Under the pieces are notes generated by a model, which was not told the origin of the DNA, searched no databases, and worked only from the letters and a program-made list of their open reading frames with translations. From NCBI GenBank assembly GCA_028821195.1, contig JAPPHB010000063.1, forward strand, positions 67,365-131,364: a stretch of DNA of 64,000 bases. The letters run 5' to 3'. Below are positions 39,537 to 48,875 of the stretch, in pieces; position 1 is the stretch's first letter, and each line of letters begins with the position of its first letter. This stretch comes from Gammaproteobacteria bacterium. GTDB taxonomy: Bacteria > Gemmatimonadota > Gemmatimonadetes > Longimicrobiales > Gaopeijiaceae. The position numbers were made by a program, and so were the translations under genes.

Positions 39537-40868
39537 ATGGTCCGCTCCTGCCGCTCCACCCGTCGTCTGCCGAAGCTCACGACCGCGTTGTTGCTCTCGC
39601 TGGCGACGTTTGCGGGGCACCTGGCGGTCCCGGCCCTCGCGACGCCCGCCCCGGCCGCGGCCCGGGCGCAGGAACTTCCGCGCGTCGCACCCGCCGAGGC
39701 CGGGTTCGCGCCCGGCCGTCTGGAACGCGTCGGCGCAATGCTCGACGACTACGTCGCTGACGGCCGCCTCCCGGGCGCGGTCGTTGCCGTTCTCCGCGAC
39801 GGCGCCGTGGTCTACGAGCACGCCACCGGGTTCGCCGATCTCGAGGCGCGCACGCCGCTGGCAACGGATGCGATCTTCCGCATCGCCTCACAGACCAAGG
39901 CCATCGTGAGCGTGGCCGTGATGATCCTGCAGGAGGACGGCGCGCTGCTGATCTCCGATCCGGTCGGGCGGCACCTGCCGGCCTTCGCGGAGACCACCGT
40001 GGCCGAACCGCTGCCGGACGGCGGTTACGACGTGGTGGCGGCCGGGCGGCCGATCACGGTTCGCGACCTGCTTACCCACACGGCGGGGATCGCGTACGGC
40101 ATGGGCGGGCCGGGAGCGGACCGCTGGAGGGAGGCGGAGATCACCGGGTGGTATTTTGCCCACCGCGAGGAGCCCGTGCGCGCGACCGTCGACCGCATGG
40201 GGTCGCTGCCCTTCCAGGCCCAGCCCGGGGAGCGCTTCGTCTACGGCTACAACACCGACATCCTGGGGGCGCTGGTCGAGGCCGTCTCGGGACAGACCCT
40301 CGAGGCCTTCCTGCACTCGCGCATCTTCGAACCCCTGGACATGCGCGACACCCACTTCTACCTGCCGCCGGAGAAGCGGGACCGGCTTGCCACGGTCTAC
40401 AACCGCAGGACTCCGGGGGCGCTGGTGCGGGCCCGCGACGGCGAGGGCATGGACGCACAGGGGCAGTACGTCGACGGGCCGCGGACGAGCTTCTCGGGCG
40501 GAGCCGGGCTGCTCTCCACGGCGCGCGACTACGCCCGTTTTCTGCAGATGATGCTCGACGGCGGCACCCTCGGCGACGCGCGCATCCTGTCTCCCGCGAG
40601 CGTGGCGCTGATGACCAGCAACCACGTGGGCGACCTCTTCGCGCCGGGGATGGGATTCGGGCTGGGCTTCAGCGTGCGTCTCGACCTGGGGGAAGCCGGT
40701 GAGCCGGGCTCGCTCGGGGACTACGGCTGGGGCGGCGCCTACCACACCACGTACTGGGTGGACCCGCTGGAGCGGCTGGTGATGGTCTACTTCACCCAGG
40801 TCATTCCCGCCGCCGGCCTGGACGACCACCGGAAGCTGCGGGTGCTGGTGTACGGGGCGCTCCACTAG
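39537..40868 (+). CDS. secreted beta-lactamase-fold serine hydrolase
   Basis: A 443-residue class C beta-lactamase/EstB-like protein, more likely an esterase or D-peptidase than an antibiotic-resistance enzyme. The signal peptide covers about residues 1-44. Active-site motifs are SQTK (SxxK, in RIASQTKAIVS) and YGYN (YxN), with a third motif near GGAYHTTYW instead of the KTG or HTG of true lactamases. The ATG at 39537 has AAAGGA nine bases upstream. Its last 68 bases overlap the convergent gene on the other strand. Confidence 0.92.
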   Translation: MVRSCRSTRRLPKLTTALLLSLATFAGHLAVPALATPAPAAARAQELPRVAPAEAGFAPGRLERVGAMLDDYVADGRLPGAVVAVLRDGAVVYEHATGFADLEARTPLATDAIFRIASQTKAIVSVAVMILQEDGALLISDPVGRHLPAFAETTVAEPLPDGGYDVVAAGRPITVRDLLTHTAGIAYGMGGPGADRWREAEITGWYFAHREEPVRATVDRMGSLPFQAQPGERFVYGYNTDILGALVEAVSGQTLEAFLHSRIFEPLDMRDTHFYLPPEKRDRLATVYNRRTPGALVRARDGEGMDAQGQYVDGPRTSFSGGAGLLSTARDYARFLQMMLDGGTLGDARILSPASVALMTSNHVGDLFAPGMGFGLGFSVRLDLGEAGEPGSLGDYGWGGAYHTTYWVDPLERLVMVYFTQVIPAAGLDDHRKLRVLVYGALH

Positions 40869-41223
40869 CCTCGGTTTGCCGCCGGTAGTGCAGCATGCGC
40901 GCCGCGTGCGCGAAACCGTAGAAGTACTTTCGCAAGCCTTCCGCCGACCCGGGGGGCACGTCGGGATCGAAGAAGAGGCGGCAGAATTCCTCGCGCGCCC
41001 TGAGAATCTCCTGACAGCGGTGACCGTGCCAGCGCGGGTCGCTGGCGGTCAGGTCGAAGAGCTCCAGCGCTCGCTCAAGGGCACCTTCGAACCGGCTCCG
41101 CTTGCCAGCCTTGTGGAACCGGATGGCGCGCTCCACCTCGCTCCCCACGTTCCCGAGCTGCTCTACGAGTTCCAGGCGGTTCCAGGCGCCCGCGGCGGCC
41201 CTTTTGTGGAGCGTTCGGGCCAT
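40801..41223 (-). CDS. conserved all-helical protein of unknown function
   Basis: A 140-residue protein rich in helices, from MARTLHKRAAAGAWNRLELVEQL to YRRQTEASG. The segments WNRLELVEQLGNVGSEVERAIRFH, FEGALERALELFDLT, ILRAREEFCRLFFDP and SAEGLRKYFYGFAHAAR resemble a small-protein family I know only as uncharacterised. It looks cytoplasmic, with a basic N-terminal end and a Pro/Arg tail. The stop lies within the neighbouring hydrolase gene (68-base tail-to-tail overlap). The ATG at 41223 starts the conserved part; the start site has no good ribosome-binding site. Confidence 0.72.
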   Translation of the reverse strand: MARTLHKRAAAGAWNRLELVEQLGNVGSEVERAIRFHKAGKRSRFEGALERALELFDLTASDPRWHGHRCQEILRAREEFCRLFFDPDVPPGSAEGLRKYFYGFAHAARMLHYRRQTEASGAPRTPAPAASGGRPGRRRE

Positions 41224-41488
41224 GTCCGGCAGATCACTCTGCTCTCCGCGGGAGATGGGGGTCGAGACCACCCGTCCGGTAGTCAGCTCATCGATTCCTG
41301 GTTGCCGGGGTAGCCGGTGCCCGCCTGGTGTTCCGGATGCGGCGAAGCATGGAACATAAGTCAATCGCCGGTAACCGTGCGCGGCGACGATTCCGGTTGC
41401 CTCACAAAACAGGTGGTGCAAACCTTTGGGCCATTCCACCCCTCGGGCCTGCGGTATTCTCTTCCCCCCGACCCCTGCGAGCGCGATC

Positions 41489-44400
41489 ATGTCCCAAGGT
41501 ACTCGGAGAACCACCATGGCTGCGGCCTTCGTGGCTGCCTGCCTGACCCTTACCGCCCCGCCCGCGGTCCACGCCCAGGAGCAACCCGCCGGCGCTCCCG
41601 ACTCCCTCGCCACCGAGTCGCTTCCGCTGGAGCCCACTCGCGAGGTCCGCTTCCGCACCGAGGAGGGCTCGTGGATGTCGGTCGACGTGAGCCCGGACGG
41701 CAACACGCTCGTCCTCGACCTGCTCGGCGACCTCTACACCCTTCCCATCGAGGGCGGGACGGCAACGCCGCTCCTGACGGGCCCCGCGTTCGAGAGTCAG
41801 CCGCGCTTCAGCCCGGACGGCACCGAGATCGTGTTCGTCTCGGACCGGAGCGGGGGACAGAACCTGTGGGTGCTCGCAGCGAACGGCTCCGACACCACGC
41901 AGATCACGCGCGACAACGACAACCTGTACACGTCGCCCGAGTGGTCGCCGGACGGGGACTACCTGGTGGCGTCGCGCACCTTCAGCCCACTGGGCGGGGC
42001 CGCCAAGCCGTGGCTCTTCCACCGCGACGGCGGGAGCGGGATCGCCCTGATCGACGAGCCCGAGCAGCTCAAGGCCATCGGTGCCGCCTTCGACCCTGGC
42101 GGGCGCTACATCTACCTGGCGCAGGGGACGCGCGACTGGACCTATGACGCGGCCTTCCCCAAGTACCAGCTCATCCGCTACGACCGCGAGACGGGACGGC
42201 AGGCCACGGTGACCGGCCGCTACGGATCGGGGTTCCGCCCGGCGGTGTCGCCGGATGGCGGGACGCTGGTATACGGTTCCCGCCACGAGGACGCCACCGG
42301 GCTGCGCGCCCGCGACCTGGCCACCGGCGACGAGCGCTGGCTGGTCTACCCGGTGCAGCGCGACGACATGGAAAGCCGCGCGACCCTCGATCTGCTTCCG
42401 GGCTACGCCTTCACGCCCGACGGCTCGTCGCTCGTCGCCTCCTATGGCGGGCGGCTCTGGCGGGTGCCGCTGGACGGGAGCGAGCCCGCCGCGATCCCCT
42501 TCACGGCCGATGTGGTGGTCCACGCGGGGCCCCGCCTGGACTTCGACTACCCGGTCGAGGACACGCCAACCTTCCGCGTGCGCCAGATCCGCGACGTCGT
42601 GCTCTCGCCGGACGGAAGCGAGGTGGCCTTCACCGCGCTGGGGCGGCTGTATGTCATGGACGCGGATGGGGGCGCGCCGCGGCGCATCGGGGCGGACATC
42701 GAAGGCGCCCTGTTCCACCCGGCCTGGTCGCCCGACGGCGAGACCATCGCGGCGGTAAGCTGGCTGGAGCCCGGCGGCGGGCACCTGTGGACGGTGCCGG
42801 CCGATGACGGCGACGCCCGCCGGCTCTCGCAGGCGCCGCACTACGTGCAAGCCCCCGTGTGGTCGCCCGACGGCAACCGGATCGTGGTCCTGCGGGCCGC
42901 GGTGCGCAGCCGCCTGCCCGGAGCGGGGGGCGGCAGCCAGACCGACGTCGTCTGGTACGGATCCGGCGCGACCGGCGCACCCACCGTCGTGGCCGAAGCC
43001 CTGGGCCGCTCGCAGCCGCACTTCCGCGCCGACCAGCCCGACCGCATCTACATGCACGCGGGCGCGCGCGGGCTGGTTTCCCTGCGCTGGGACGGCACCG
43101 ACGAGAAGGAGCACCTCAAGGTGACCGGTTTTTCGGCCAACCGGGGCGGCCCGCCCGCCAACGCGTCCTCGATCCGCATGTCCCCAGCCGGGGGCCGCGC
43201 GCTGGCCAGGGTGGGCAACGACCTCTACCTGTTAACCGTGCCGCAGGTGGGCGGCGAGGCGCCGACGATATCGGTCCGCAATCCCTCTGGCGCGCCCGTG
43301 CCCGTCACCCGGATCACCGACTTCGGCGGCGAGTTCCCGTCGTGGAGCCGCGACGGCCAGATCGTCGTGTGGGCGCTGGGCAACGCGTATTTCCGATACG
43401 ACCCGGCAGCGGCGGAGGCGTTCGCGGACAGCGTCGAGGCGGCCGGCGACGACCCTGAGACGGAGGAACCCGCCGGCGATCCGGCCGCGGACGAGCCCGC
43501 CGCCGCCGACGCGCGCTACCAACCCGTCGAAGTGCGCGTCGCCCTCGACGCGCCCCGCGATCTTCCGACGGGACGACTGCTCCTCAGCGGCGCGCGCCTG
43601 ATCACCATGCGGGACGACGAAGTCATCGAACGGGGCGACATCCTGGTCGAGAACAACCGCATCGCCGCGCTGGGGCCGACCGGGTCGCTGGACATCCCCG
43701 AAGGCACCGAAGTCCACGACGTCACCGGCATGACCATCACACCCGGCTTCGTGGACACCCACGCCCACCTCCGTCCGCCGGCCGGCGTACACACCACGCA
43801 GCCGTGGGGCTACCTCGCCAACCTGGCCTTCGGCGTCACCACCACGCGCGACCCTCAGACCGGCGTCTCGGACGTTCTCACCTACGCCGACCGGGTGCGC
43901 TCGGGCGACATCCTGGGGCCGCGCATCTACTCCACCGGGCCGGGGGTCTTCGGCAACTACCAGGCACGCGAGGGGATCCGCGACCTCGACCACGCGCGCG
44001 ACATCCTCAAGCGGTACTCGGAGTACTATGATACCAAGACGTTCAAGATGTACCTCGCGGGCAACCGCCAGCAGCGGCAGTGGCTGGTCATGGCGGCGCG
44101 CGAACTGGAACTCATGCCCACGACCGAGGCCGGCCTGGACTTCCAGCTCGACCTCACGCACGCTATCGACGGCTACCCGGGCATCGAGCACAACCTGCCC
44201 GTCTATCCCCTCTATAGGGATGTCGTGCGGCTCTTCTCCGAGACGAAGGTCGTGAACACGCCGACGCTCATCGTCTCCTTCGGCGGTCCCATGGGCGAGA
44301 TCTACTGGTTCACGCGTGGAGGCGTCCACGACAACGAGCGCCTGGCCCGCTTCACCCCGCACGAGACCCTCGATGCGCGCACGCGCCGCCGCGCCGGGGC

Positions 44401-44845
44401 CGCGGGGGCAGTGGCCTGGGCCATGGACGAGGAGTACGTCTTCGAGGACCATGCCCGCTTCCTCGCCGATGTCGTGGCCGACGGCGGTCTCGCGGGGGTG
44501 GGGAGCCACGGCCAGTTGCAGGGCCTGGGCTTCCACTGGGAGCTCTGGATGGTGGGTTCAGGCGGAATGTCGAACCACGACGCCCTCAGGTCCGCGACCA
44601 TCTTCGGCGCCCATGGCATAGGGCTCGAGAGGGAGCTCGGGTCGCTCGAGCCCGGAAAGCTGGCCGACCTGGCGATCCTGTCGCGCAATCCGCTCGACGA
44701 CCTGCGCAACTCCTTGTCGGTCGAGCAGGTGATGATCAACGGGCGGCTCTTCGAGGCCGAGACCCTGGACGAGGTCTGGCCGCGGCAGCGCCCGCTGGGC
44801 TATCGGGGCTTCGTGGAGGATGAGCCGGGCGGTGGCGAGCGATGA
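41489..44845 (+). CDS. TolB-like propeller fused to amidohydrolase
   Basis: A 1118-residue exported protein. After a signal peptide (RRTTMAAAFVAACLTLTAPPAVHAQ), residues about 50-650 form TolB/PD40-like propeller blades, recognised by repeats such as DVSPDGNTLVL, RFSPDGTEIVFVS, AWSPDGETIAAVS and VWSPDGNRIVVL. An acidic linker (DDPETEEPAGDPAADEPA) leads to a metal-dependent amidohydrolase domain, with ITPGFVDTHAHL (HxH) and the later ligand-rich stretches VGSHGQLQGLGFHWELW and GLERELGSLEPGKLADLAIL. I use the ATG at 41489; the ATG at 41516 has a better ribosome site (GGAG) but loses the basic signal n-region. The substrate is unknown, perhaps a cyclic amide or dipeptide. Confidence 0.93.
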   Translation: MSQGTRRTTMAAAFVAACLTLTAPPAVHAQEQPAGAPDSLATESLPLEPTREVRFRTEEGSWMSVDVSPDGNTLVLDLLGDLYTLPIEGGTATPLLTGPAFESQPRFSPDGTEIVFVSDRSGGQNLWVLAANGSDTTQITRDNDNLYTSPEWSPDGDYLVASRTFSPLGGAAKPWLFHRDGGSGIALIDEPEQLKAIGAAFDPGGRYIYLAQGTRDWTYDAAFPKYQLIRYDRETGRQATVTGRYGSGFRPAVSPDGGTLVYGSRHEDATGLRARDLATGDERWLVYPVQRDDMESRATLDLLPGYAFTPDGSSLVASYGGRLWRVPLDGSEPAAIPFTADVVVHAGPRLDFDYPVEDTPTFRVRQIRDVVLSPDGSEVAFTALGRLYVMDADGGAPRRIGADIEGALFHPAWSPDGETIAAVSWLEPGGGHLWTVPADDGDARRLSQAPHYVQAPVWSPDGNRIVVLRAAVRSRLPGAGGGSQTDVVWYGSGATGAPTVVAEALGRSQPHFRADQPDRIYMHAGARGLVSLRWDGTDEKEHLKVTGFSANRGGPPANASSIRMSPAGGRALARVGNDLYLLTVPQVGGEAPTISVRNPSGAPVPVTRITDFGGEFPSWSRDGQIVVWALGNAYFRYDPAAAEAFADSVEAAGDDPETEEPAGDPAADEPAAADARYQPVEVRVALDAPRDLPTGRLLLSGARLITMRDDEVIERGDILVENNRIAALGPTGSLDIPEGTEVHDVTGMTITPGFVDTHAHLRPPAGVHTTQPWGYLANLAFGVTTTRDPQTGVSDVLTYADRVRSGDILGPRIYSTGPGVFGNYQAREGIRDLDHARDILKRYSEYYDTKTFKMYLAGNRQQRQWLVMAARELELMPTTEAGLDFQLDLTHAIDGYPGIEHNLPVYPLYRDVVRLFSETKVVNTPTLIVSFGGPMGEIYWFTRGGVHDNERLARFTPHETLDARTRRRAGAAGAVAWAMDEEYVFEDHARFLADVVADGGLAGVGSHGQLQGLGFHWELWMVGSGGMSNHDALRSATIFGAHGIGLERELGSLEPGKLADLAILSRNPLDDLRNSLSVEQVMINGRLFEAETLDEVWPRQRPLGYRGFVEDEPGGGER

Positions 44846-44888
44846 CTGCCGGCCGTAGCTCGCGGGGGAGCGCCGACAATGTTCCTCA

Positions 44889-45311
44889 TCACCCGTCGGG
44901 CATCCGAACCGGCACGGGTTGGCGCCCGCTCCGCCGATAGATCCGGAAATCACCGTCCAGCGTAAGGACCACGCTGCCCGGGTGTTGCTGCGACATGCGG
45001 ACGATGCACGCATCCGCCAGCGACATGGGGACGTCGTGATACTTGTCCATCATACGCCGGACCGTACCGGCTTCATCGTCCAGCCGAAACGACACGTCGA
45101 GGACGCCGCGCTCGATCAGCGAGACCACCGCCGCCTGCGCTCCGGTGGCGAGGCGATATGCAAGAAAACAGGCCTCGGCGATGACTGCTTCACAGGTCAG
45201 GAACGGAGGGCTTGCCCGGGTCCACTGCTCGCGGGCCCAGCGGTGATACCTGTCCCGGGGATTCAGGAACGCGATCAATGGGCCCGTATCGAGGATGACC
45301 TCCGGTTTCAA
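44889..45311 (-). CDS. vapC: VapC-type PIN-domain ribonuclease toxin
   Basis: A 140-residue PIN-domain protein, probably a tRNA or rRNA-cleaving toxin paired with the upstream antitoxin. The acidic metal site is visible: Asp8 in VILDTGPL, Glu in CEAVIAEAC, Asp in SLADACIVRMS, and Asp in LTLDGDFRIYR. It starts at a TTG (45311) that shares bases with the antitoxin stop (TTGA). Co-transcribed from the promoter at 45578-45605. Confidence 0.92.
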   Translation of the reverse strand: MKPEVILDTGPLIAFLNPRDRYHRWAREQWTRASPPFLTCEAVIAEACFLAYRLATGAQAAVVSLIERGVLDVSFRLDDEAGTVRRMMDKYHDVPMSLADACIVRMSQQHPGSVVLTLDGDFRIYRRSGRQPVPVRMPDG

Positions 45312-45547
45312 CGACCGAACCCGCGCATGTAGTCCGGGTTCACCGACAGGTCTTCCGGTCCGGGGAAGGCGCCAGCGAGGTCTGCCGCCTGGGACAGAGC
45401 CGATTCATGCTGCGTGGACCTCTCCGAGCGCAGAAACGCCTCGAGGATCTCGCGAATCAGCGCGGATCTGCTGACGCCACGGCGACGCGCGGCCTCGGTG
45501 ACCTCCCGGGCCAGTTGCCTCGGCATCTTCAACGATATGGGCGTCAT
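45308..45547 (-). CDS. vapB: VapB-type ribbon-helix-helix antitoxin
   Basis: A 79-residue antitoxin. Residues 1-45 are a ribbon-helix-helix DNA-binding domain (MTPISLKMPRQLAREVTEAARRRGVSRSALIREILEAFL), and the acidic tail (GPEDLSVNPDYMRGFGR) would block the toxin. I chose the ATG at 45547, with AAGGAG about 11 bases upstream, since a TTG further up adds residues without similarity. Such antitoxins usually repress their own operon, and a promoter inside an inverted repeat lies just upstream. Confidence 0.9.
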   Translation of the reverse strand: MTPISLKMPRQLAREVTEAARRRGVSRSALIREILEAFLRSERSTQHESALSQAADLAGAFPGPEDLSVNPDYMRGFGR

Positions 45548-45577
45548 CCGCAGTGGATCTCCTTGCAAGGTATAACG

Positions 45578-45605
45578 ATTATGGGGAATAACGTAGTACC
45601 GTCAA
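45578..45605 (-). promoter_or_regulatory. vapBC promoter within an inverted repeat
   Basis: On the minus strand TTGACG (45600-45605) and CATAAT (45578-45583) are 16 bases apart, a good -35/-10 pair. The region is AT-rich against its GC-rich surroundings. An imperfect inverted repeat, GGGGAATA (45583-45590) and TATTACCCC (45609-45617), straddles the promoter and is a fitting operator for the VapB ribbon-helix-helix domain, which is inference. Confidence 0.6.
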
Positions 45606-45669
45606 CAGTATTACCCCGTGGCGTCCGGGGTCAACCCGGGTTCTGGAATGGCTCGGGGCGTAGAGCGCC

Positions 45670-46872
45670 TCACTCCCGCTCCGGCTCGGGCAGCCTGGCC
45701 CACACCATCCATCCCATGCACAGCACCGCGACCGCCCCGATGACGGTGTTGCCGCCGAATCCCAGGTTCGCATAGGAGTACCCCGCCAACATCGCGCCCA
45801 GCGCGAATCCCACCTGCCCGAGCGCAACCGTCAGGCTCATGAGAGAACCGCGCCGGTTGGCGGGCACGAGGGCCGTCAGGAGCGCCGAGTAAGGGCTCGT
45901 GCGCATCGCGATCAGCATCATCATCAAGGCGTAGAGCGGATACGCGACCCAGAGGCTGGTGATGAGCGGCACCGTCGCGAGCATGACCACCGAGAGGCCC
46001 AGGCAGGAGGAGATCACCATCACCTTGCGGCCCACCCGGTCGGACAGTCTCCCGGCCTGGGGGCCCGCGATGACGTTGGCCACCCCGGCCACCAGGAACA
46101 GCGATGCGATCTGCCCGGAGGTGGCGTCGAGGGAGGCTTCCAGCCAGGTGGGGAAGTAGACCACGAAAAGCGCGACGCCGAGCGACACGGTGAAGAAGGC
46201 GAGCGCGGCAAAGGCGATCTCCGGGCGGCGCAGCATGACGGCGTAGCCCGCGATCGCGCGGTTGACCGTCAACCGCGAGCGCCGGCGCTTCACGGGGGGC
46301 TGCGGCAGCCGCGTGTACACCAGCAGGAAGGTCAGCGCCATCATGACGCCGAAGAAGTAGAAGGGGCTGCGGAAGCCGAATTCACCCGCCAGCAGGACGC
46401 CCACGGGGATGCCGATGATGAGGCCGACGGCCGACCCGCTCATGACCCAGCCGGTCGCCCATCCGCGCCGCCTGTAGGGGAAATAGTCGCCGACGTAGGA
46501 CACGGCCGCGCCGGAGAGCACGCCGCCCGCGGCGCCCGCGAGCATGCGCACCACGAGGAACTCCGGAAAGGAATCCACGAAGGTGTGCAGGGCCAGGGCG
46601 CAGGTCATCGCCCCCGCTCCCAGCAGCAGGATGCGGCGCCGGCCGATGCGGTCGGAGATCGGGCCGGAGATCACGGCCATGATCCCCACCATCAGGCTAT
46701 AGACCGTGACCAGGGTGCCCAGAAGGGCATCGGCGATGCCCAGCTCTTCGCGGATCAGGGGCAGGATCGGGGCGATCACCATGGTCTGACTGCTCGCCGA
46801 GAACACGAGCAGCCAGAGGGCGAAAACGACGAGGTAGGGGTGGGCCGGTGCGGTATGCGCCTTCACGAGCAT
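45670..46872 (-). CDS. MFS transporter
   Basis: A 400-residue major facilitator permease with about 12 membrane helices. The A-motif-like loop after helix 2 reads GPISDRIGRRRI, and a second copy in the C-half reads GRLSDRVGRKVM, typical of drug-exporter-like or sugar MFS proteins. I chose the ATG at 46872. The substrate cannot be told. It is the nearest gene to the vapBC promoter and transcribed in the same direction, ending 65 bases from the inverted repeat. Confidence 0.9.
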   Translation of the reverse strand: MLVKAHTAPAHPYLVVFALWLLVFSASSQTMVIAPILPLIREELGIADALLGTLVTVYSLMVGIMAVISGPISDRIGRRRILLLGAGAMTCALALHTFVDSFPEFLVVRMLAGAAGGVLSGAAVSYVGDYFPYRRRGWATGWVMSGSAVGLIIGIPVGVLLAGEFGFRSPFYFFGVMMALTFLLVYTRLPQPPVKRRRSRLTVNRAIAGYAVMLRRPEIAFAALAFFTVSLGVALFVVYFPTWLEASLDATSGQIASLFLVAGVANVIAGPQAGRLSDRVGRKVMVISSCLGLSVVMLATVPLITSLWVAYPLYALMMMLIAMRTSPYSALLTALVPANRRGSLMSLTVALGQVGFALGAMLAGYSYANLGFGGNTVIGAVAVLCMGWMVWARLPEPERE

Positions 46873-46939
46873 GGTCCGGGTTGTCCCGCGCAACGCATCC
46901 CGGACCGCTTCGGCCGCTCCTGCCGGAGGAGTGCCGCCG

Positions 46940-48673
46940 TCAGCTGCCCGACGGTGCCGCCGCCCCTCCGTCCGGGCTGCGCGGGTCGGGCGCGCCGATG
47001 AACTCGCCGGTCTCCGGATCGACCCCGATCGAGCTGGCCCGCCCCTGGCTGCCCCTCACCTGGACCTCATGGCCCATCGCCTCCAGCGCCGCGAGGTCCC
47101 TGTCCGAAATGCCGCCTTCCTCGATGCGCACGTTGTTCGGGAGCCACTGGTGATGGATCCGGGGCGCGGCCACCGCCTCCTCGATGGTCATGCCGTGGTC
47201 GACGATGTTGAGCACCAATTGCATCACGGTATTGATGATGGTGCGCCCGCCCGGAGTGCCGATGACCGCCACCAGCTCGCCGTCACGCGACAGCACCGAC
47301 GGGCTCATGCTCGACAGCATGCGCTGCTCGGGCCGGGCCAGGTTGGCTTCAGTGCCGATCAGTCCGCGGTCGTTGGTGAGGCCCGGCTTGCCGTTGAAGT
47401 CGCCCATCTCGTTGTTGAGGAGGAAGCCCGCGCCGGGCACCGTGATCTTCGAGCCGTAGCCCTGCTCCAGCGTGTAGGTGACCGAGACCGCCATCCCGTC
47501 GCGGTCCACCACCGAATAGTGGGTGGTCTCGGTGCTCTCCTCCGCCATGGCCAGTTGGGACGGCTCGGAGTGGCCGGCCTGGTCGGCGTGGATCCTGTCC
47601 CGCAGTTCGTCCGCGTAGTCCTTGCTGGTAAGCCGCTCCAGCGGCACGTCGACGAAATCGGTGTCGGCCAGATGCTGGGCCCGGTCGCGGTAGGCGAGGC
47701 GCATCGCCTCGGTGAGATGATGGACGTAGGCGGCGGAATTGTGCCCCAGCGCCGTCAGGTCGAAGCCTTCCAGGATGTTGAGCATCTGGACGATGGCCGT
47801 GCCTCCGCTCGAGGGGGGCGGCATCGAGACGAGGTCATACCCGCGGTAGGTCCCGTGGATGGGAGTTCGCTCCTGCGCCTGGTAGCGGGCCAGGTCCTCC
47901 TCCGTGATCATGCCGCCGCCGCGCACCATCTCCTCGGCCAGCAGGCGCGCGGTCTCGCCGCTGTAGAAGCCGTCGTGGCCCTGGTCGCGGATGCGCGCCA
48001 GCGTGCGCGCCAGATCCGGCTGCCGGAAGAGCTCTCCCTCCTCGTAGGGAACGCCGTCCTTCGAGAACTGCGCGACGCTTGCGGGATAAGGCTCCATGCG
48101 CGGGAGGACGTTGGCCAGTGAACGCGCCAGCGCAGGGCTGAGGGTGAAGCCGTCGCCGGCCAGCCCGACCGCGGGCTCCACGAGATCCGCCCAGGGCGTT
48201 GCGCTGCCGTAACGCTCGTGGGCGAGGGCGAAGCCCGCCACCGTGCCCGGAACGCCGACGGCGAAATAGCTGGTGTGATGGATGTCGAAGGAGTACTCGC
48301 CGTCCTCGTCGGTGAACATCTCGGGATGGGCCGCGAGCGGCGCCTTCTCGCGGAAGTCGATGGCCGTTGCGCTGCCGTCCGGGCTGCGGATGACCATGAA
48401 GCCCCCGCCCCCGATGTTCCCCGCGGTCGGGTGGACCACCGCCAGGGCGAGGCCGGTGGCGATGGCGGCGTCCACCGCGTTTCCTCCGCGGGCCAGCACC
48501 TCGGCGCCCACCTCGCTGGCGATCAGGTTGGCGGACGACACCATCCCGTGCTGTGAGCGCAGGCCCGGCGTCGGGGGGGCGCCATCCTCCGCCCGGGGGG
48601 GCACTTCGCCTCCCTGGCAGGCGGTCACGGCAACGAGCAGCGGGACGATCCAGCGCGACGTCGAATTCATCAT
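46940..48673 (-). CDS. ggt: gamma-glutamyltransferase, lipoprotein
   Basis: A 577-residue N-terminal-nucleophile enzyme that splits gamma-glutamyl bonds of glutathione and related peptides in the periplasm. The signal MMNSTSRWIVPLLVAVTAC has a lipobox Cys19. Substrate-site residues include NIGGGGFMVI and AIDFREKAP. The autocleavage site is TETTHYSVVD, where the second Thr becomes the nucleophile of the small subunit; NNEMGDF and GTPGGRTI follow. All are present, so it should mature and be active. GGT precursors of this length are normal. Confidence 0.95.
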   Translation of the reverse strand: MMNSTSRWIVPLLVAVTACQGGEVPPRAEDGAPPTPGLRSQHGMVSSANLIASEVGAEVLARGGNAVDAAIATGLALAVVHPTAGNIGGGGFMVIRSPDGSATAIDFREKAPLAAHPEMFTDEDGEYSFDIHHTSYFAVGVPGTVAGFALAHERYGSATPWADLVEPAVGLAGDGFTLSPALARSLANVLPRMEPYPASVAQFSKDGVPYEEGELFRQPDLARTLARIRDQGHDGFYSGETARLLAEEMVRGGGMITEEDLARYQAQERTPIHGTYRGYDLVSMPPPSSGGTAIVQMLNILEGFDLTALGHNSAAYVHHLTEAMRLAYRDRAQHLADTDFVDVPLERLTSKDYADELRDRIHADQAGHSEPSQLAMAEESTETTHYSVVDRDGMAVSVTYTLEQGYGSKITVPGAGFLLNNEMGDFNGKPGLTNDRGLIGTEANLARPEQRMLSSMSPSVLSRDGELVAVIGTPGGRTIINTVMQLVLNIVDHGMTIEEAVAAPRIHHQWLPNNVRIEEGGISDRDLAALEAMGHEVQVRGSQGRASSIGVDPETGEFIGAPDPRSPDGGAAAPSGS

Positions 48674-48875
48674 CCGGTTCTCCAGTCTCGATTCGGATTA
48701 CGAACCCGGAATATGCACGGGTGCGCCGCCGAATCACCAGACCCGGCGCGCGAATCCCGGAACCAGCCGCGCCGGGCGCTGGTACTGATGGCGCGGGCGC
48801 GGCTCCATGGCAGCCAGCCCATGCCGCTCCGCCTCCAACCCCTCACGAGACCGCGGACGGAAGGGCCGGCCCGAG

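Noticed and set aside
39537-40868. Antibiotic-resistance beta-lactamase
   Set aside because: It has SxxK and YxN, but its third motif is not KTG. Class C-like esterases and D-peptidases share this fold, so resistance cannot be claimed.
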